The translations under genes were made by a program, and so were the position numbers. Shown piece after piece: positions 15,296-22,996 of a DNA stretch of 29,550 nt; positions within the stretch are counted from its first letter, which is position 1; each line of letters starts with the position of its first letter. The stretch covers positions 1 through 29,550 of the forward strand of contig DASTKG010000174.1 of NCBI GenBank assembly GCA_035716005.1, in the 5' to 3' direction. The stretch comes from SZUA-252 sp035716005. Its GTDB lineage: Bacteria; Eisenbacteria; RBG-16-71-46; SZUA-252. The notes beneath the pieces were generated by a model that had not been told where the DNA came from, searched no databases, and saw nothing but the letters and a program-made list of their open reading frames with translations.

Positions 15296-15933
15296 GCTCC
15301 CTCCTTCTTCGAGCCGCGGCCGATCAGGGCGGGCTCGGTTCCGCTCAGGAGCCGTTTGATGTTCGGAATGTGGCGGAGGAGGATGAGCAGCGCCATGACG
15401 CTGCCGATGACGAGAATGGCGCTCCGGTATTTCCCCGCGGGGGCGAGCCAGACGATGAGGAACGGATAGGCGAGCGCCGCGCCGATCGAGCCGACGGAGA
15501 CGCGGCGGGAAAGCGCGAAGAGGACGATCCAGATTCCGAGAGCGATGGCGCTCGGGACGGTCACGATGCCGAGGAAGACGCCGAGGCTCGTCGCGACGCC
15601 GCGGCCCCCCTTGAACCCGGCCCACGGCGAGAACATGTGGCCGAGGATCGCGGCGACCCCCGCGGCGAGCGCCGAGGGGACGAGCGCTTCGCTCAATCCG
15701 TTTCCGGAGGCGGCGACGAGGGCGGCCGGCGCCGTGAGGAGCGGGGCGATGGAGGCGATGAATCCCTTGGCCACGTCGAGGACGAAGACGACCGCGCCCC
15801 AGGTCGGGCCGAGAACGCGGAACGCGTTCGTCGCGCCGATGTTCTTGCTCCCCGACGCGTGAAGATCCGCGCCTAGGGAACGTCCGATCCAGAGGCCCGA
15901 GGGAATCGAGCCGAGCAGGAATCCGATGACCAC
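15292..15933 (-). CDS. plsY: Glycerol-3-phosphate acyltransferase PlsY
   Basis: This inner-membrane enzyme acylates glycerol-3-phosphate from acyl-phosphate, the first committed step of phospholipid synthesis in PlsX/PlsY bacteria. The family motifs are LGSIPSGLWIGR, the phosphate-binding GSKNIGATNAFRVLG, and GHMFSPWAGFKGGRGVATSLG. There are five to seven membrane segments. The coordinates use the only conventional start, GTG 15933 (213 residues), but that puts GSIPSG about six residues closer to the N-terminus than usual and has no Shine-Dalgarno. An in-frame ATT at 15954 gives a normal N-terminus (220 residues) and has GGGGAGGG at ideal spacing, so it may be the true start. The gene lies between der and gpsA. 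Confidence 0.94.
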   Translation of the reverse strand: MVIGFLLGSIPSGLWIGRSLGADLHASGSKNIGATNAFRVLGPTWGAVVFVLDVAKGFIASIAPLLTAPAALVAASGNGLSEALVPSALAAGVAAILGHMFSPWAGFKGGRGVATSLGVFLGIVTVPSAIALGIWIVLFALSRRVSVGSIGAALAYPFLIVWLAPAGKYRSAILVIGSVMALLILLRHIPNIKRLLSGTEPALIGRGSKKEGA

Positions 15934-15984
15934 CGCAATCGGGTCGATGTGAATCGAGTCACCCTCCCCGCGCCAGACGCCGCG

Positions 15985-17301
15985 TCAGCGACTCCTTCGC
16001 CACTCCAACTGGAGCGGCACCCCCTCGAAGCCGAAGCGCTCGCGCAGACCGTTCTCCAGGTAACGTACATAATTTTCCTTGATATAGCGAGGATTGTTCA
16101 CGAAGAGGGCGAAGCTCGGCGGCCGATTCCCGGTCTGCGCGGCGTAGTAGAACTTCACGTGCGCGCCGCTCGACGTCGCCGCCGGCCGGACTCGATTCAG
16201 AATGGAGTGGATGACCGTGTTCAGCTCCGACGTCTGGATCTGACGCGTGTACTGCTCGTAGACCTTGGCGCAGGCCGGAAGAATCTGCTGCGTTCCCTTC
16301 CCGGTCACGGCCGACACGAAGAGCCGCGGGACGTGCGAGAGGAAGGGATAGACCTTGAGGAAGGTCTCGTCGATCGCCTCCTTCGCCTCCGCGGGGTCCT
16401 CCACCAGGTCCCACTTGTTGAAGAGGACGACGAGCCCCTTTCGCTGCTCCTCGGCGACCGAGGCGAGCTTCGCGTCCTGCCGCGCCGGCTCGCGCCCCAC
16501 GTCGATGACGAGGAGAACGATGTCCGACCGCGACACCGCCCGGAGAGCGCGCGTCACGCTGTAGAACTCGACCGGATCGGTCACGCGCGCTTCCCGCCGG
16601 AGGCCCGCCGTGTCGACGAGCACGAACTTCTTTCCGCCCTTCTCGAATTTCGTGTCGACGGCGTCGCGCGTGGTGCCGGCGATCGAGTCGACCACCATCC
16701 GCTCCGCGCCGAGGAGGCGGTTCACGATCGACGACTTCCCCACGTTGGGGCGCCCCAGGACCGCCACGCGAATCGCGCTCGTGTCCTCGGGGACGTCCTC
16801 CACCGCCGGCATCAGCTCGAGCACGCGGTCGAGGAGGTCGCCCGAGCCTCGCCCGTGGAGGGAGGAGACGGCCATCGGCTCCCCGACGCCCAGCGCGTAG
16901 AACTCGGCCAGCCGCTCCTCGTTCCCCTTGTGATCGACCTTGTTGATCACGAGGAGCGTCGGTCGGCCCGCGCGGCGCACGCGCTCCGCCACCTCGCGGT
17001 CGAGGGGCGTGAGACCCTCCTTCGCGTCCATGACGAGAAGCGTCACGTCCGCCTCCTCGAGGGCGTAGGTCGTCTGCGCCATGATCTGACGCTGAATCGG
17101 ATGCGGACTCTGCGGATCGATCCCGCCCGTGTCGACCAGGAGGAAGCGCCGCCCCGACCAGTCTCCCTCCGCGTAGTGCCGGTCCCGGGTCAGGCCCGGG
17201 AGCTCGTCGACGATGGCGCGACGCTGGCCCAGGATGCGGTTGAAGAGCGTCGATTTTCCGACGTTCGGGCGTCCGACGATGGCGACGATGGGGAGGATCA
17301 T
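15985..17301 (-). CDS. der: Ribosome-assembly GTPase Der (EngA)
   Basis: This 438-residue tandem GTPase acts in maturation of the 50S ribosomal subunit. The first G domain has GRPNVGKST (10-18), DTGG (57-60) and NKVD (120-123). The second has GRPNVGKSS (183-191), DTAG (230-233) and NKWD (295-298). The C-terminal KH-like domain ends with the typical FALFVN...YIKENYVRYLENGLRERFGFEGVPL segment. All nucleotide-binding motifs are intact and length matches the family. ATG 17301 is 3 nt after the upstream TAG, so it is cotranscribed with the radical-SAM gene. Confidence 0.98.
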   Translation of the reverse strand: MILPIVAIVGRPNVGKSTLFNRILGQRRAIVDELPGLTRDRHYAEGDWSGRRFLLVDTGGIDPQSPHPIQRQIMAQTTYALEEADVTLLVMDAKEGLTPLDREVAERVRRAGRPTLLVINKVDHKGNEERLAEFYALGVGEPMAVSSLHGRGSGDLLDRVLELMPAVEDVPEDTSAIRVAVLGRPNVGKSSIVNRLLGAERMVVDSIAGTTRDAVDTKFEKGGKKFVLVDTAGLRREARVTDPVEFYSVTRALRAVSRSDIVLLVIDVGREPARQDAKLASVAEEQRKGLVVLFNKWDLVEDPAEAKEAIDETFLKVYPFLSHVPRLFVSAVTGKGTQQILPACAKVYEQYTRQIQTSELNTVIHSILNRVRPAATSSGAHVKFYYAAQTGNRPPSFALFVNNPRYIKENYVRYLENGLRERFGFEGVPLQLEWRRSR

Positions 17302-17304
17302 CGG

Positions 17305-18642
17305 CTACGCCCCCATCGCGATCGTCCGCGTCCCGGGCGCCGTCCGTCGCTTGGCGTCACGCGTGTCGAAGCCGATCCCCACCGGAACGCCGAGCCGGCG
17401 CTCCAGGTCGCTCCGCGTCCGGTCGTCCAGGAAGAGTTCCTCTTCCTTGAGGCAGTTCGGCGGCAGGAGCACGCGGTCGAACGGCCCCGCGTCGCCGCGA
17501 TGACGGAGGAGCGCGGCCTCGATGTCGGCGCCGACCAGGAGCCCGCTCACCGTGACCGTGTCGCCGAAGTAGTCGTTCGTGACGACGCAGAGCGAGGCGT
17601 CGGCCTCGGCCGGCGGGCGCGACTCGAGAAGCCGGGCGAGGGTCGGCGCGGCGCTCGTGCCCGTCACGACGGCGACTCGCTCGCGCTTCCCGCTTCGGGA
17701 CCGGACGTCGTCGAGGCCCTTCCCCCAACGGTCGATCAGGTCGCGAAGCATCCCGATTCCGTTCTCGTACTGCGGGAAGCCCTCGTAGCTCCGCGCGGGA
17801 GGCACCTCCGACCCCGCGAGGACGTAGAGCTCGTCGGCCGCGAAGACGAGGCGCGTCTTCTTCTCCCGGAGGAGAGTCTTCTGATAGCGGTGGACGAGAT
17901 CGAGCGTCTCGACGGCGTCCTCGCGCGTGAAGGTGCGGAGCTGCGGGAGCCGCTCGCGGTGCTTCGTGAGGCCGATCGGCACGACCGAGATCGTCCGGAC
18001 GGAGGGGTGGCGCGCCGCCAGCTCCTCGATCGACTTCACGAGAATGGCCCCGTCGTTCAGGCCGGGGCAGATCACGAGCTGCGTGTGGACCTCGATCCCC
18101 GCCCCCGCGAGCCGATCGAGCTGCTGGAGGATCATGCCCGACTTGGGGTTCTTCATCAGGCGCACCCGCATGGCCGGATCGGTCGCGTGGACCGACACGT
18201 AGAGAGGCGAGAGCCGCTCGTCGAGGATCCGCTGGAAGTCGGGCTCCGAGAGATTGGTCAGCGTGATGAAGTTCGCGTGCACGAAGGAGAAGACGTAGTC
18301 GTCGTCCTTGATGAGCAGCTCCCGCCGCACGCCCTTCGGATGCTGGTAGACGAAGCAGAAGACGCAGTTGTTGTGGCAGCGCTTCGGCTGGCGCGCCTCG
18401 AATTCGGCCCCGAACGAGACGCCGTACTCGCGATTCCCCTCCACCTCGCGCGTGGCGCCGTCCTTCCCCAGGACCCGGACGACGAGCGTCTCCTCGTTGA
18501 TGGCGTTGTTGAAATCGATCTCGTCGTGGAGCTCCACGTCGTTGATCGCGAGGAGGCGCTCGCCCGGCAGGAGGCCGAGGCTCTCCGCCAGACTTCCCGG
18601 CTCGACGCGAGCGATGGTGAAGGGATCGCTGAGACCGATCAC
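17305..18642 (-). CDS. PDZ/radical-SAM/DUF512 protein
   Basis: This 445-residue protein has an N-terminal PDZ-like domain (about 5-60: IARVEPGSLAESLGLLPGERLLAIND). A radical-SAM-type cluster site with C89, C93 and C96 in CHNNCVFCFVYQ follows, then YVFSFVHANFITLTNLSEPDFQRI, and a C-terminal DUF512 domain with VVTGTSAAPTL and RVLLPPNCL. The family is widely conserved, often next to der as here, but its reaction is not established. GTG 18642 has a GAGGGAG site lying inside a 12-nt palindrome (TCCCTCGAGGGA). It heads the five-gene der-plsY-gpsA-merR unit. Confidence 0.92.
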   Translation of the reverse strand: MIGLSDPFTIARVEPGSLAESLGLLPGERLLAINDVELHDEIDFNNAINEETLVVRVLGKDGATREVEGNREYGVSFGAEFEARQPKRCHNNCVFCFVYQHPKGVRRELLIKDDDYVFSFVHANFITLTNLSEPDFQRILDERLSPLYVSVHATDPAMRVRLMKNPKSGMILQQLDRLAGAGIEVHTQLVICPGLNDGAILVKSIEELAARHPSVRTISVVPIGLTKHRERLPQLRTFTREDAVETLDLVHRYQKTLLREKKTRLVFAADELYVLAGSEVPPARSYEGFPQYENGIGMLRDLIDRWGKGLDDVRSRSGKRERVAVVTGTSAAPTLARLLESRPPAEADASLCVVTNDYFGDTVTVSGLLVGADIEAALLRHRGDAGPFDRVLLPPNCLKEEELFLDDRTRSDLERRLGVPVGIGFDTRDAKRRTAPGTRTIAMGA

Positions 18643-18650
18643 GAAAGAAC

Positions 18651-18662
18651 TCCCTCGAGGGA
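18651..18662. repeat. 12-bp palindrome over the ribosome binding site of the radical-SAM gene
   Basis: TCCCTCGAGGGA is perfectly self-complementary. Its 3' half forms the start of the GAGGGAG Shine-Dalgarno for GTG 18642. Confidence 0.55.
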
Positions 18663-18689
18663 TGTGCGAAGACGTGTGGAACCCGTGTC

Positions 18690-18718
18690 ATGGTAAGGGG
18701 TTCCCTGTGCCCGATCAA
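18690..18718 (-). promoter_or_regulatory. Candidate promoter of the radical-SAM/der/plsY/gpsA/merR unit
   Basis: TTGATC (18713-18718) and TACCAT (18690-18695) are spaced by 17 nt, just downstream of the tRNA-Gly gene. The spacer contains GGG-AA-CCC. The leader to GTG 18642 would be about 40 nt. Confidence 0.55.
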
Positions 18719-18751
18719 GCAATGCGGGAAGGTGGCGCGGATGGGCGGACT

Positions 18752-18826
18752 TGGAGCGGGCAACGGGATTCGAACCCGCGACCTTCAGCTTGGGAAGCTG
18801 ACACTCTACCGCTGAGTTATGCCCGC
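18752..18826 (-). tRNA. tRNA-Gly (anticodon CCC), CCA encoded
   Basis: This is a 75-nt cloverleaf with acceptor GCGGGCA/TGCCCGC, discriminator T and an encoded CCA. The anticodon stem TCAGC/GCTGA encloses TTCCCAA, anticodon CCC. The T arm is CGGG-TTCGAAT-CCCG. Confidence 0.97.
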
Positions 18827-18856
18827 ACCGAGTCCATGCGTCCGATCGGAGGAGAG

Positions 18857-18885
18857 AGCCTAGTCGGGGAGCGGCTCCCGGTCAA
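18857..18885 (-). promoter_or_regulatory. Promoter of tRNA-Gly(CCC) with a dyad spacer
   Basis: TTGACC (18880-18885) and TAGGCT (18857-18862) are separated by 17 nt. The spacer holds the perfect dyad GGGAG-CCG-CTCCC (18867-18879), abutting the -35 element. It lies between the miaA stop and the tRNA. Confidence 0.7.
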
Positions 18886-18912
18886 GGCTCGGTTTCCCTC
18901 GCCGCGCGGTCC

Positions 18913-19860
18913 CTACGGCGCCGCCGCGCCCGGTCGCACGACGTCGCGGGCGATCTCCCGCGCGATGGCCGGGAATTCGGAGGCGTCGCTCACGGTGAAC
19001 CAGCGCGTCTCGGGCTCGCGCCGGAACCACGTCTCCTGCCGCTTCGCCAGCTGGCGCGTGCGAAGCGCGATCGTGCCGACCGCCTCCTCCAACGAGACCG
19101 TCCCCGCCAGGTGCGACACGAGCTCCCGGTAGCCGAGCGTCTGGAGCCCCGGCGCGCCGGGCGGGAGATCCCGCGCGACGAGCGCGCGCGTCTCCTCCAG
19201 GAAGCCGCGGCGAAGCTGGTCCGCGATCCGATCGGCGATGCGAAGGGCGAGGGCGCCGCGCTCCCACCGGATGCCGTAGCGCCGCGCGGCGATCGGGGCG
19301 CGGACGCTCCGGCGCCGGAGTTCGCTGATCGGCGTCCCGGTGATCCGGAAGACTTCGAGCGCGCGAATCACGCGGACCGAATCGCCCGGGAGGATCGTCT
19401 CGAACGACCGGGGATCGACGCGCTTCAACTCCTCGCGAAGAGCGTCGAGCCCCTCATCTTCGAGCCGCCTCGCGAACTCGGCCCGGAGCGACTCGTCGCG
19501 CTCGGGTCCCTCGAAGAGCCCCTGAAAGAGCGCTCGGATGTAGAGCCCGGAGCCGCCGACCACGACCGGCGTCACGTCACGCGCCGCCAGCTCGCCCAAG
19601 AGCCGCCGGGCTTCCCGCGCGAATCGCCCCGCGCTGTAGACCTCGTCGGGCGGGAGGAAGGTGGCCATGTGGTGCGGCACGCGCGCCCGATCCTCGTCCG
19701 AGGGGGCCGCGGTGCCGATCACGAGGCCGCGATAGATCTGGCGCGAATCGGCGCCGACGATTTCGCCGCCGACGAGCGGCGCGAGGTGGAGGGCGATCTC
19801 GCTCTTCCCCGCCGCCGTGGGGCCGAGCAGGACGATCGGGGTGAGGGGACGCGCGCTCAC
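18913..19860 (-). CDS. miaA: tRNA dimethylallyltransferase
   Basis: This 315-residue cytosolic enzyme adds an isopentenyl group to A37 of tRNAs that read UNN codons. The P-loop is GPTAAGKS (13-20), the tRNA/prenyl-donor motif is ADSRQIYRG (37-45), and GGSGLYIRAL and the C-terminal LAKRQETWFRR are also diagnostic. Length is typical at about 300-320. GTG 19860 overlaps the mutL stop as GTGA, and no independent ribosome site is visible, so translation is probably coupled. mutL-miaA is a common bacterial gene pair. Confidence 0.97.
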   Translation of the reverse strand: MSARPLTPIVLLGPTAAGKSEIALHLAPLVGGEIVGADSRQIYRGLVIGTAAPSDEDRARVPHHMATFLPPDEVYSAGRFAREARRLLGELAARDVTPVVVGGSGLYIRALFQGLFEGPERDESLRAEFARRLEDEGLDALREELKRVDPRSFETILPGDSVRVIRALEVFRITGTPISELRRRSVRAPIAARRYGIRWERGALALRIADRIADQLRRGFLEETRALVARDLPPGAPGLQTLGYRELVSHLAGTVSLEEAVGTIALRTRQLAKRQETWFRREPETRWFTVSDASEFPAIAREIARDVVRPGAAAP

Positions 19861-21704
19861 CGGCGTCCGAAGCGGCGGTCCAACTCCTCCATGGAGAGGC
19901 GAACGTAGGTGGCCCGGCCGTGCGGGTCGCCGTGCGGGAGACCGGTGGCGAAGAGCCGGTCGACCAGCGCGCGGCGCTCCTCGGGCTTCAGGGGCTGCCC
20001 CGATCGGACCGCCGCGTGGCAGGCGAAGGTCTTCGCGATCCGCTCCTCCGGCGGGTCGCCCGAGGCGTCGTCGTCGTCGGCCGTGACGAGGAGCCGCTTC
20101 AGGGCCTCCATGGCGGCCTCCTCCGGGATCGCGGCGGGGACGCCGCGCACCGCGATCTGTCGCTCGCCGAAGAGAGAGACTTCGTAGCCGAGGCGCTTCA
20201 TCTGCGTCTCGTGGAGCAGGAGGGTGTCGAGTTCCTCACGCGTCAGGTCGAGCACGCGCGGGAAGAGAAGATGCTGCGTCGGTCCCCCGGCGCCGAAGAG
20301 GCGCTCCCGCGCCTCTTCGTAGAGAATCCGCTCGTGCGCGGCATGCTGGTCGACGATGACGAGACCGCCCCGGATGGGGGCGAGAAGGTAACGGTCGTGG
20401 AGCTGCCAGATGGCGATCTCCGGCTCCGCCAAGTTTTCGCGGAGCGTCCCCACGTCCGTCGGCGACACGTCGCTTCCGGGAACGCCTCCCTCCCGCGCCA
20501 GCATGGAGTCGGCGCCGAGCGCGTCCGGCGTGGCGTAGAGCGCCCGGGCCATCTCGAGTCCGTCGAGCGTCGGCTGCGTGGCGGCGGGCGGAGCGCCTCC
20601 GCCCGTCTCCCGCGACGACGAATCGGCCGGAGCGTCCGGGAAATCCGCGCCGGCGAACGGACGCCCGGCGCCGCCGGGAGCGCTCCCCGCGCCGACGCCC
20701 GCGGGAACGTAGCGGCGCATCGCCTCCTCCACCGCGGCGCGCGTCGACTGGAAGACGCGCGATTCGTCGCGGAAGCGGACCTCGCGCTTCGTGGGATGGA
20801 CGGTCACGTCGACGAGCGACGGGTCGATCTCGATGGTGAGGAGCCCGATCGGATAGCGATCCGACGGGATGAGATTCATGTAACCCTGCCGGAGCGCCGC
20901 GCCGAGCGTCGGCGAGGAGACGACGCGGCCGTTCACCGCGAAGAACTGATGATCCCGGTTCGCACGCGCCTGCTCCGGCGTCCCGAGCACGCCGCGGAAG
21001 AAGATCCCCGCGATCTCCCCCTCGAACGGCACGCCCGCGTCGGTTCCCTTCGTCGCGCCGCGTCCGTAGACCAGGGCCCAGCGCTCCAGGAAATCGCCGG
21101 TGGATGGGAGATCGACGTCCTCCTTCCCCTCCACCTGGAAGCGCCAGTGGATCGCGGGCATCGTGAGGATGTAGCTCCAGACGACCCGCGCGAGCGCGCG
21201 CGTCTCGGAGTCGCGCGACTTGAGGAAGCGGAGCCGCGCCGGCGTGTTGAAGAAGAGGTCCTCCACGGTGACCGTCGTCCCGACCGCGCGGCCGACGCCG
21301 GAAACCTGGATGAGCGTCCCGCCCAGCACCTCGACCTGGGTGCCCGTGAGATCCTCGGCCGAGCGCGTCGAGAGGGTCATGCGCGAGACCTCCGCGATGC
21401 TCGCGAGCGCCTCGCCCCGGAAGCCGAGCGTCTTGATCGACTCGAGATCCCGGTCGTGCTCCAGCTTCGAGGTGGCGTGCCGCTTGACGCTCAGCGCCGC
21501 GTCGTCGCGGGACATCCCCGCGCCGTCGTCGAGAACCCGGATCATCCGCTCCGGGCTCGCCCCGACGTGGACCGCGATGAGCCGGCTCCCGGCGTCGATG
21601 GCGTTCTCGATCAGCTCCTTCGCCACCGCGGCCGGGCGGTCGATGACTTCGCCCGCGCGAATCTTTCCTACGACGTCGGGTGCGAGAATTCGAATGCGTG
21701 TCAT
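19857..21704 (-). CDS. mutL: DNA mismatch repair protein MutL (endonuclease type)
   Basis: This 615-residue GHKL ATPase couples mismatch recognition by MutS to strand incision. N-terminal ATPase motifs are ELIENAIDAG (30-39), DDGAGM (59-64), ATSKL (77-81) and GFRGEAL (94-100). A Pro/Ala/Gly-rich linker covers about 335-400. The C-terminal domain keeps the endonuclease motif DQHAAHERILYEE (452-464, pattern DQHAX2EX4E) and ACHAAV (561-566). The site normally reading CPHGRP is DPHGRA (593-598), so a usual metal-ligand Cys is replaced by Asp. The ending LDRRFGRR resembles the FxR motif. ATG 21704 is 4 nt after the peptidase stop. Confidence 0.96.
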   Translation of the reverse strand: MTRIRILAPDVVGKIRAGEVIDRPAAVAKELIENAIDAGSRLIAVHVGASPERMIRVLDDGAGMSRDDAALSVKRHATSKLEHDRDLESIKTLGFRGEALASIAEVSRMTLSTRSAEDLTGTQVEVLGGTLIQVSGVGRAVGTTVTVEDLFFNTPARLRFLKSRDSETRALARVVWSYILTMPAIHWRFQVEGKEDVDLPSTGDFLERWALVYGRGATKGTDAGVPFEGEIAGIFFRGVLGTPEQARANRDHQFFAVNGRVVSSPTLGAALRQGYMNLIPSDRYPIGLLTIEIDPSLVDVTVHPTKREVRFRDESRVFQSTRAAVEEAMRRYVPAGVGAGSAPGGAGRPFAGADFPDAPADSSSRETGGGAPPAATQPTLDGLEMARALYATPDALGADSMLAREGGVPGSDVSPTDVGTLRENLAEPEIAIWQLHDRYLLAPIRGGLVIVDQHAAHERILYEEARERLFGAGGPTQHLLFPRVLDLTREELDTLLLHETQMKRLGYEVSLFGERQIAVRGVPAAIPEEAAMEALKRLLVTADDDDASGDPPEERIAKTFACHAAVRSGQPLKPEERRALVDRLFATGLPHGDPHGRATYVRLSMEELDRRFGRR

Positions 21705-21708
21705 GGGT

Positions 21709-22920
21709 TCAGGGGAGCCTCAGGATGGGGAGTTCGCGTGGGAATCTCGAGAGGAACCGCGCGCCGTCCGCCTCCACGACGACGTCCTCCTCGAGCGAAA
21801 CGAGGCCCTGCCCCTCGAGGAAGAGGCTCGGCTCCAGGGTGTAAACGCTTCCCTCCCGAACCTTCTCGAAGGGCGTGATGCCGTAGCGCTCCCACCTCGG
21901 CCCGAGCGTGCCGCCTCCGTCGTGCACGGCGCGCCCCAGGTGATGGCCGAGGGCGTGCGCGTACTCGGGGTAGCCGAGGGACGCGAGGTGTCCGCGGGCG
22001 ACCGCGTCCACCTCCCACCCCACGGCGCCCGGCTTCAGGGCCGCGGCCGAGCGCGCGATCGCCTCGACGACGGCGGCGTAGGCCGCCTTCACGGGAGCGG
22101 GGGCCTCTCCGCTCTCGCCGGCGACGTACCAGACGCGCTGCAGGTCGGAGCGGTAGCCGTTTCGGACGATCCCGAAATCGACGTGGACGAGGCTCCCCGG
22201 CTCGATGGCGTCCTCGCCCGGGCGGACGTGGCCGATCGGCGACCGGCCCCCGATCGCGACCGTCGGGCAATGGCCCCTGGGCCACGCGGTCGCGACGCCG
22301 GCCCGCGTCGCCTCGTCGTGGAACGCCGCGGCCACCTCCCGCGCCGTCTGCCCGATGCGAAGCGAATCGCGCACGCGATCGAACATCGCCTCCGTCTCGT
22401 CGATGGCGCGAACGATCCGCTCCACTTCCTCGGCGAGCTTCACGCTTCTCCAGTGGGCCAGGAAGGGCGCCGCCGAGACGAGCGACGTCTCGTGCGAGGA
22501 TCCCGCCAGCGTCGCGCCGAGCCAGTCGCGAAGCCCCGCCGTGAGACCGTCGGCCAGCGCGTCGTCGGCGGAGACGTCGATGCCGATCGACTTCGGCGCG
22601 AAGGAGTCGAGGAGCCGGAGGAGCGATTCGCGCGGGCCCTCCTTGTACGTGACGACCTCGTCGAAGAGCCCGAGGCGCTCGAGATCGGGCGCGTCGAAGG
22701 TCGCGACGAGCGCGGCGCTTCGCGACGTGCCGACGAGGAAGAGGCTGGTCCAGGTGAAGTCGAGGTCGAAGAAGAACGGAAGCACGGGTTCGGGACGGTC
22801 GCTCGACTCGCGGACGGCGATGAGCCAGAGGTCGAGCCCGTGGAGCGGAAGAAGCGCCTGAGCCTGGGCGAGTTTCCGCGCGCCGAGGCTGCCGGCCTGG
22901 GTTCCCGTAACCGTGGACAT
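21709..22920 (-). CDS. M24-family metallopeptidase (Xaa-Pro dipeptidase/aminopeptidase type)
   Basis: This 403-residue protein has a creatinase-type N-terminal domain (about 10-160) and a C-terminal pita-bread catalytic domain. The five metal ligands are visible in order: D248 in HVDFG, D259 in YRSDLQR, H326 in LGHHLG, E363 in TLEPSLF and E377/E378 in SLEEDV. Relatives cleave X-Pro bonds of small peptides in the cytosol. Exact specificity (PepQ or PepP type) is not clear. It is the first gene of the peptidase-mutL-miaA unit. ATG 22920 has no Shine-Dalgarno and sits 7 nt after a possible -10 element, so its message may be leaderless. Confidence 0.88.
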   Translation of the reverse strand: MSTVTGTQAGSLGARKLAQAQALLPLHGLDLWLIAVRESSDRPEPVLPFFFDLDFTWTSLFLVGTSRSAALVATFDAPDLERLGLFDEVVTYKEGPRESLLRLLDSFAPKSIGIDVSADDALADGLTAGLRDWLGATLAGSSHETSLVSAAPFLAHWRSVKLAEEVERIVRAIDETEAMFDRVRDSLRIGQTAREVAAAFHDEATRAGVATAWPRGHCPTVAIGGRSPIGHVRPGEDAIEPGSLVHVDFGIVRNGYRSDLQRVWYVAGESGEAPAPVKAAYAAVVEAIARSAAALKPGAVGWEVDAVARGHLASLGYPEYAHALGHHLGRAVHDGGGTLGPRWERYGITPFEKVREGSVYTLEPSLFLEGQGLVSLEEDVVVEADGARFLSRFPRELPILRLP

Positions 22921-22926
22921 GCCGGT

Positions 22927-22955
22927 ACTTTAGTCCGGCCGCCCTCCCCCGGCAA
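22927..22955 (-). promoter_or_regulatory. Candidate promoter giving a leaderless M24 peptidase message
   Basis: TTGCCG (22950-22955) and TAAAGT (22927-22932) have a 17-nt spacer. The -10 ends 6 bases before the ATG at 22920, so the expected start point coincides with the start codon. Confidence 0.42.
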
Positions 22956-22968
22956 TGGAAACGTCCAG

Positions 22969-22992
22969 GGAGGCCGCCCGCGGGCGGCCTCC
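22969..22992 (-). terminator. 24-bp perfect palindrome after the GAF/GGDEF gene
   Basis: GGAGGCCGCCCG is followed directly by its exact complement CGGGCGGCCTCC, starting 4 nt after the stop at 22997. It would form a very stable hairpin, but the following minus-strand bases (CTGGACGTTTCC) have no strong T-run. Termination or message-end protection is inferred. Confidence 0.6.
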
Positions 22993-22996
22993 GGCG

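Noticed and set aside
15949..18696. Plus-strand open frame of about 915 codons
   Set aside because: It is exactly antisense to der and the radical-SAM gene, both identified by intact motifs. Its composition is Arg/Glu/Asp/His-rich with no domain.
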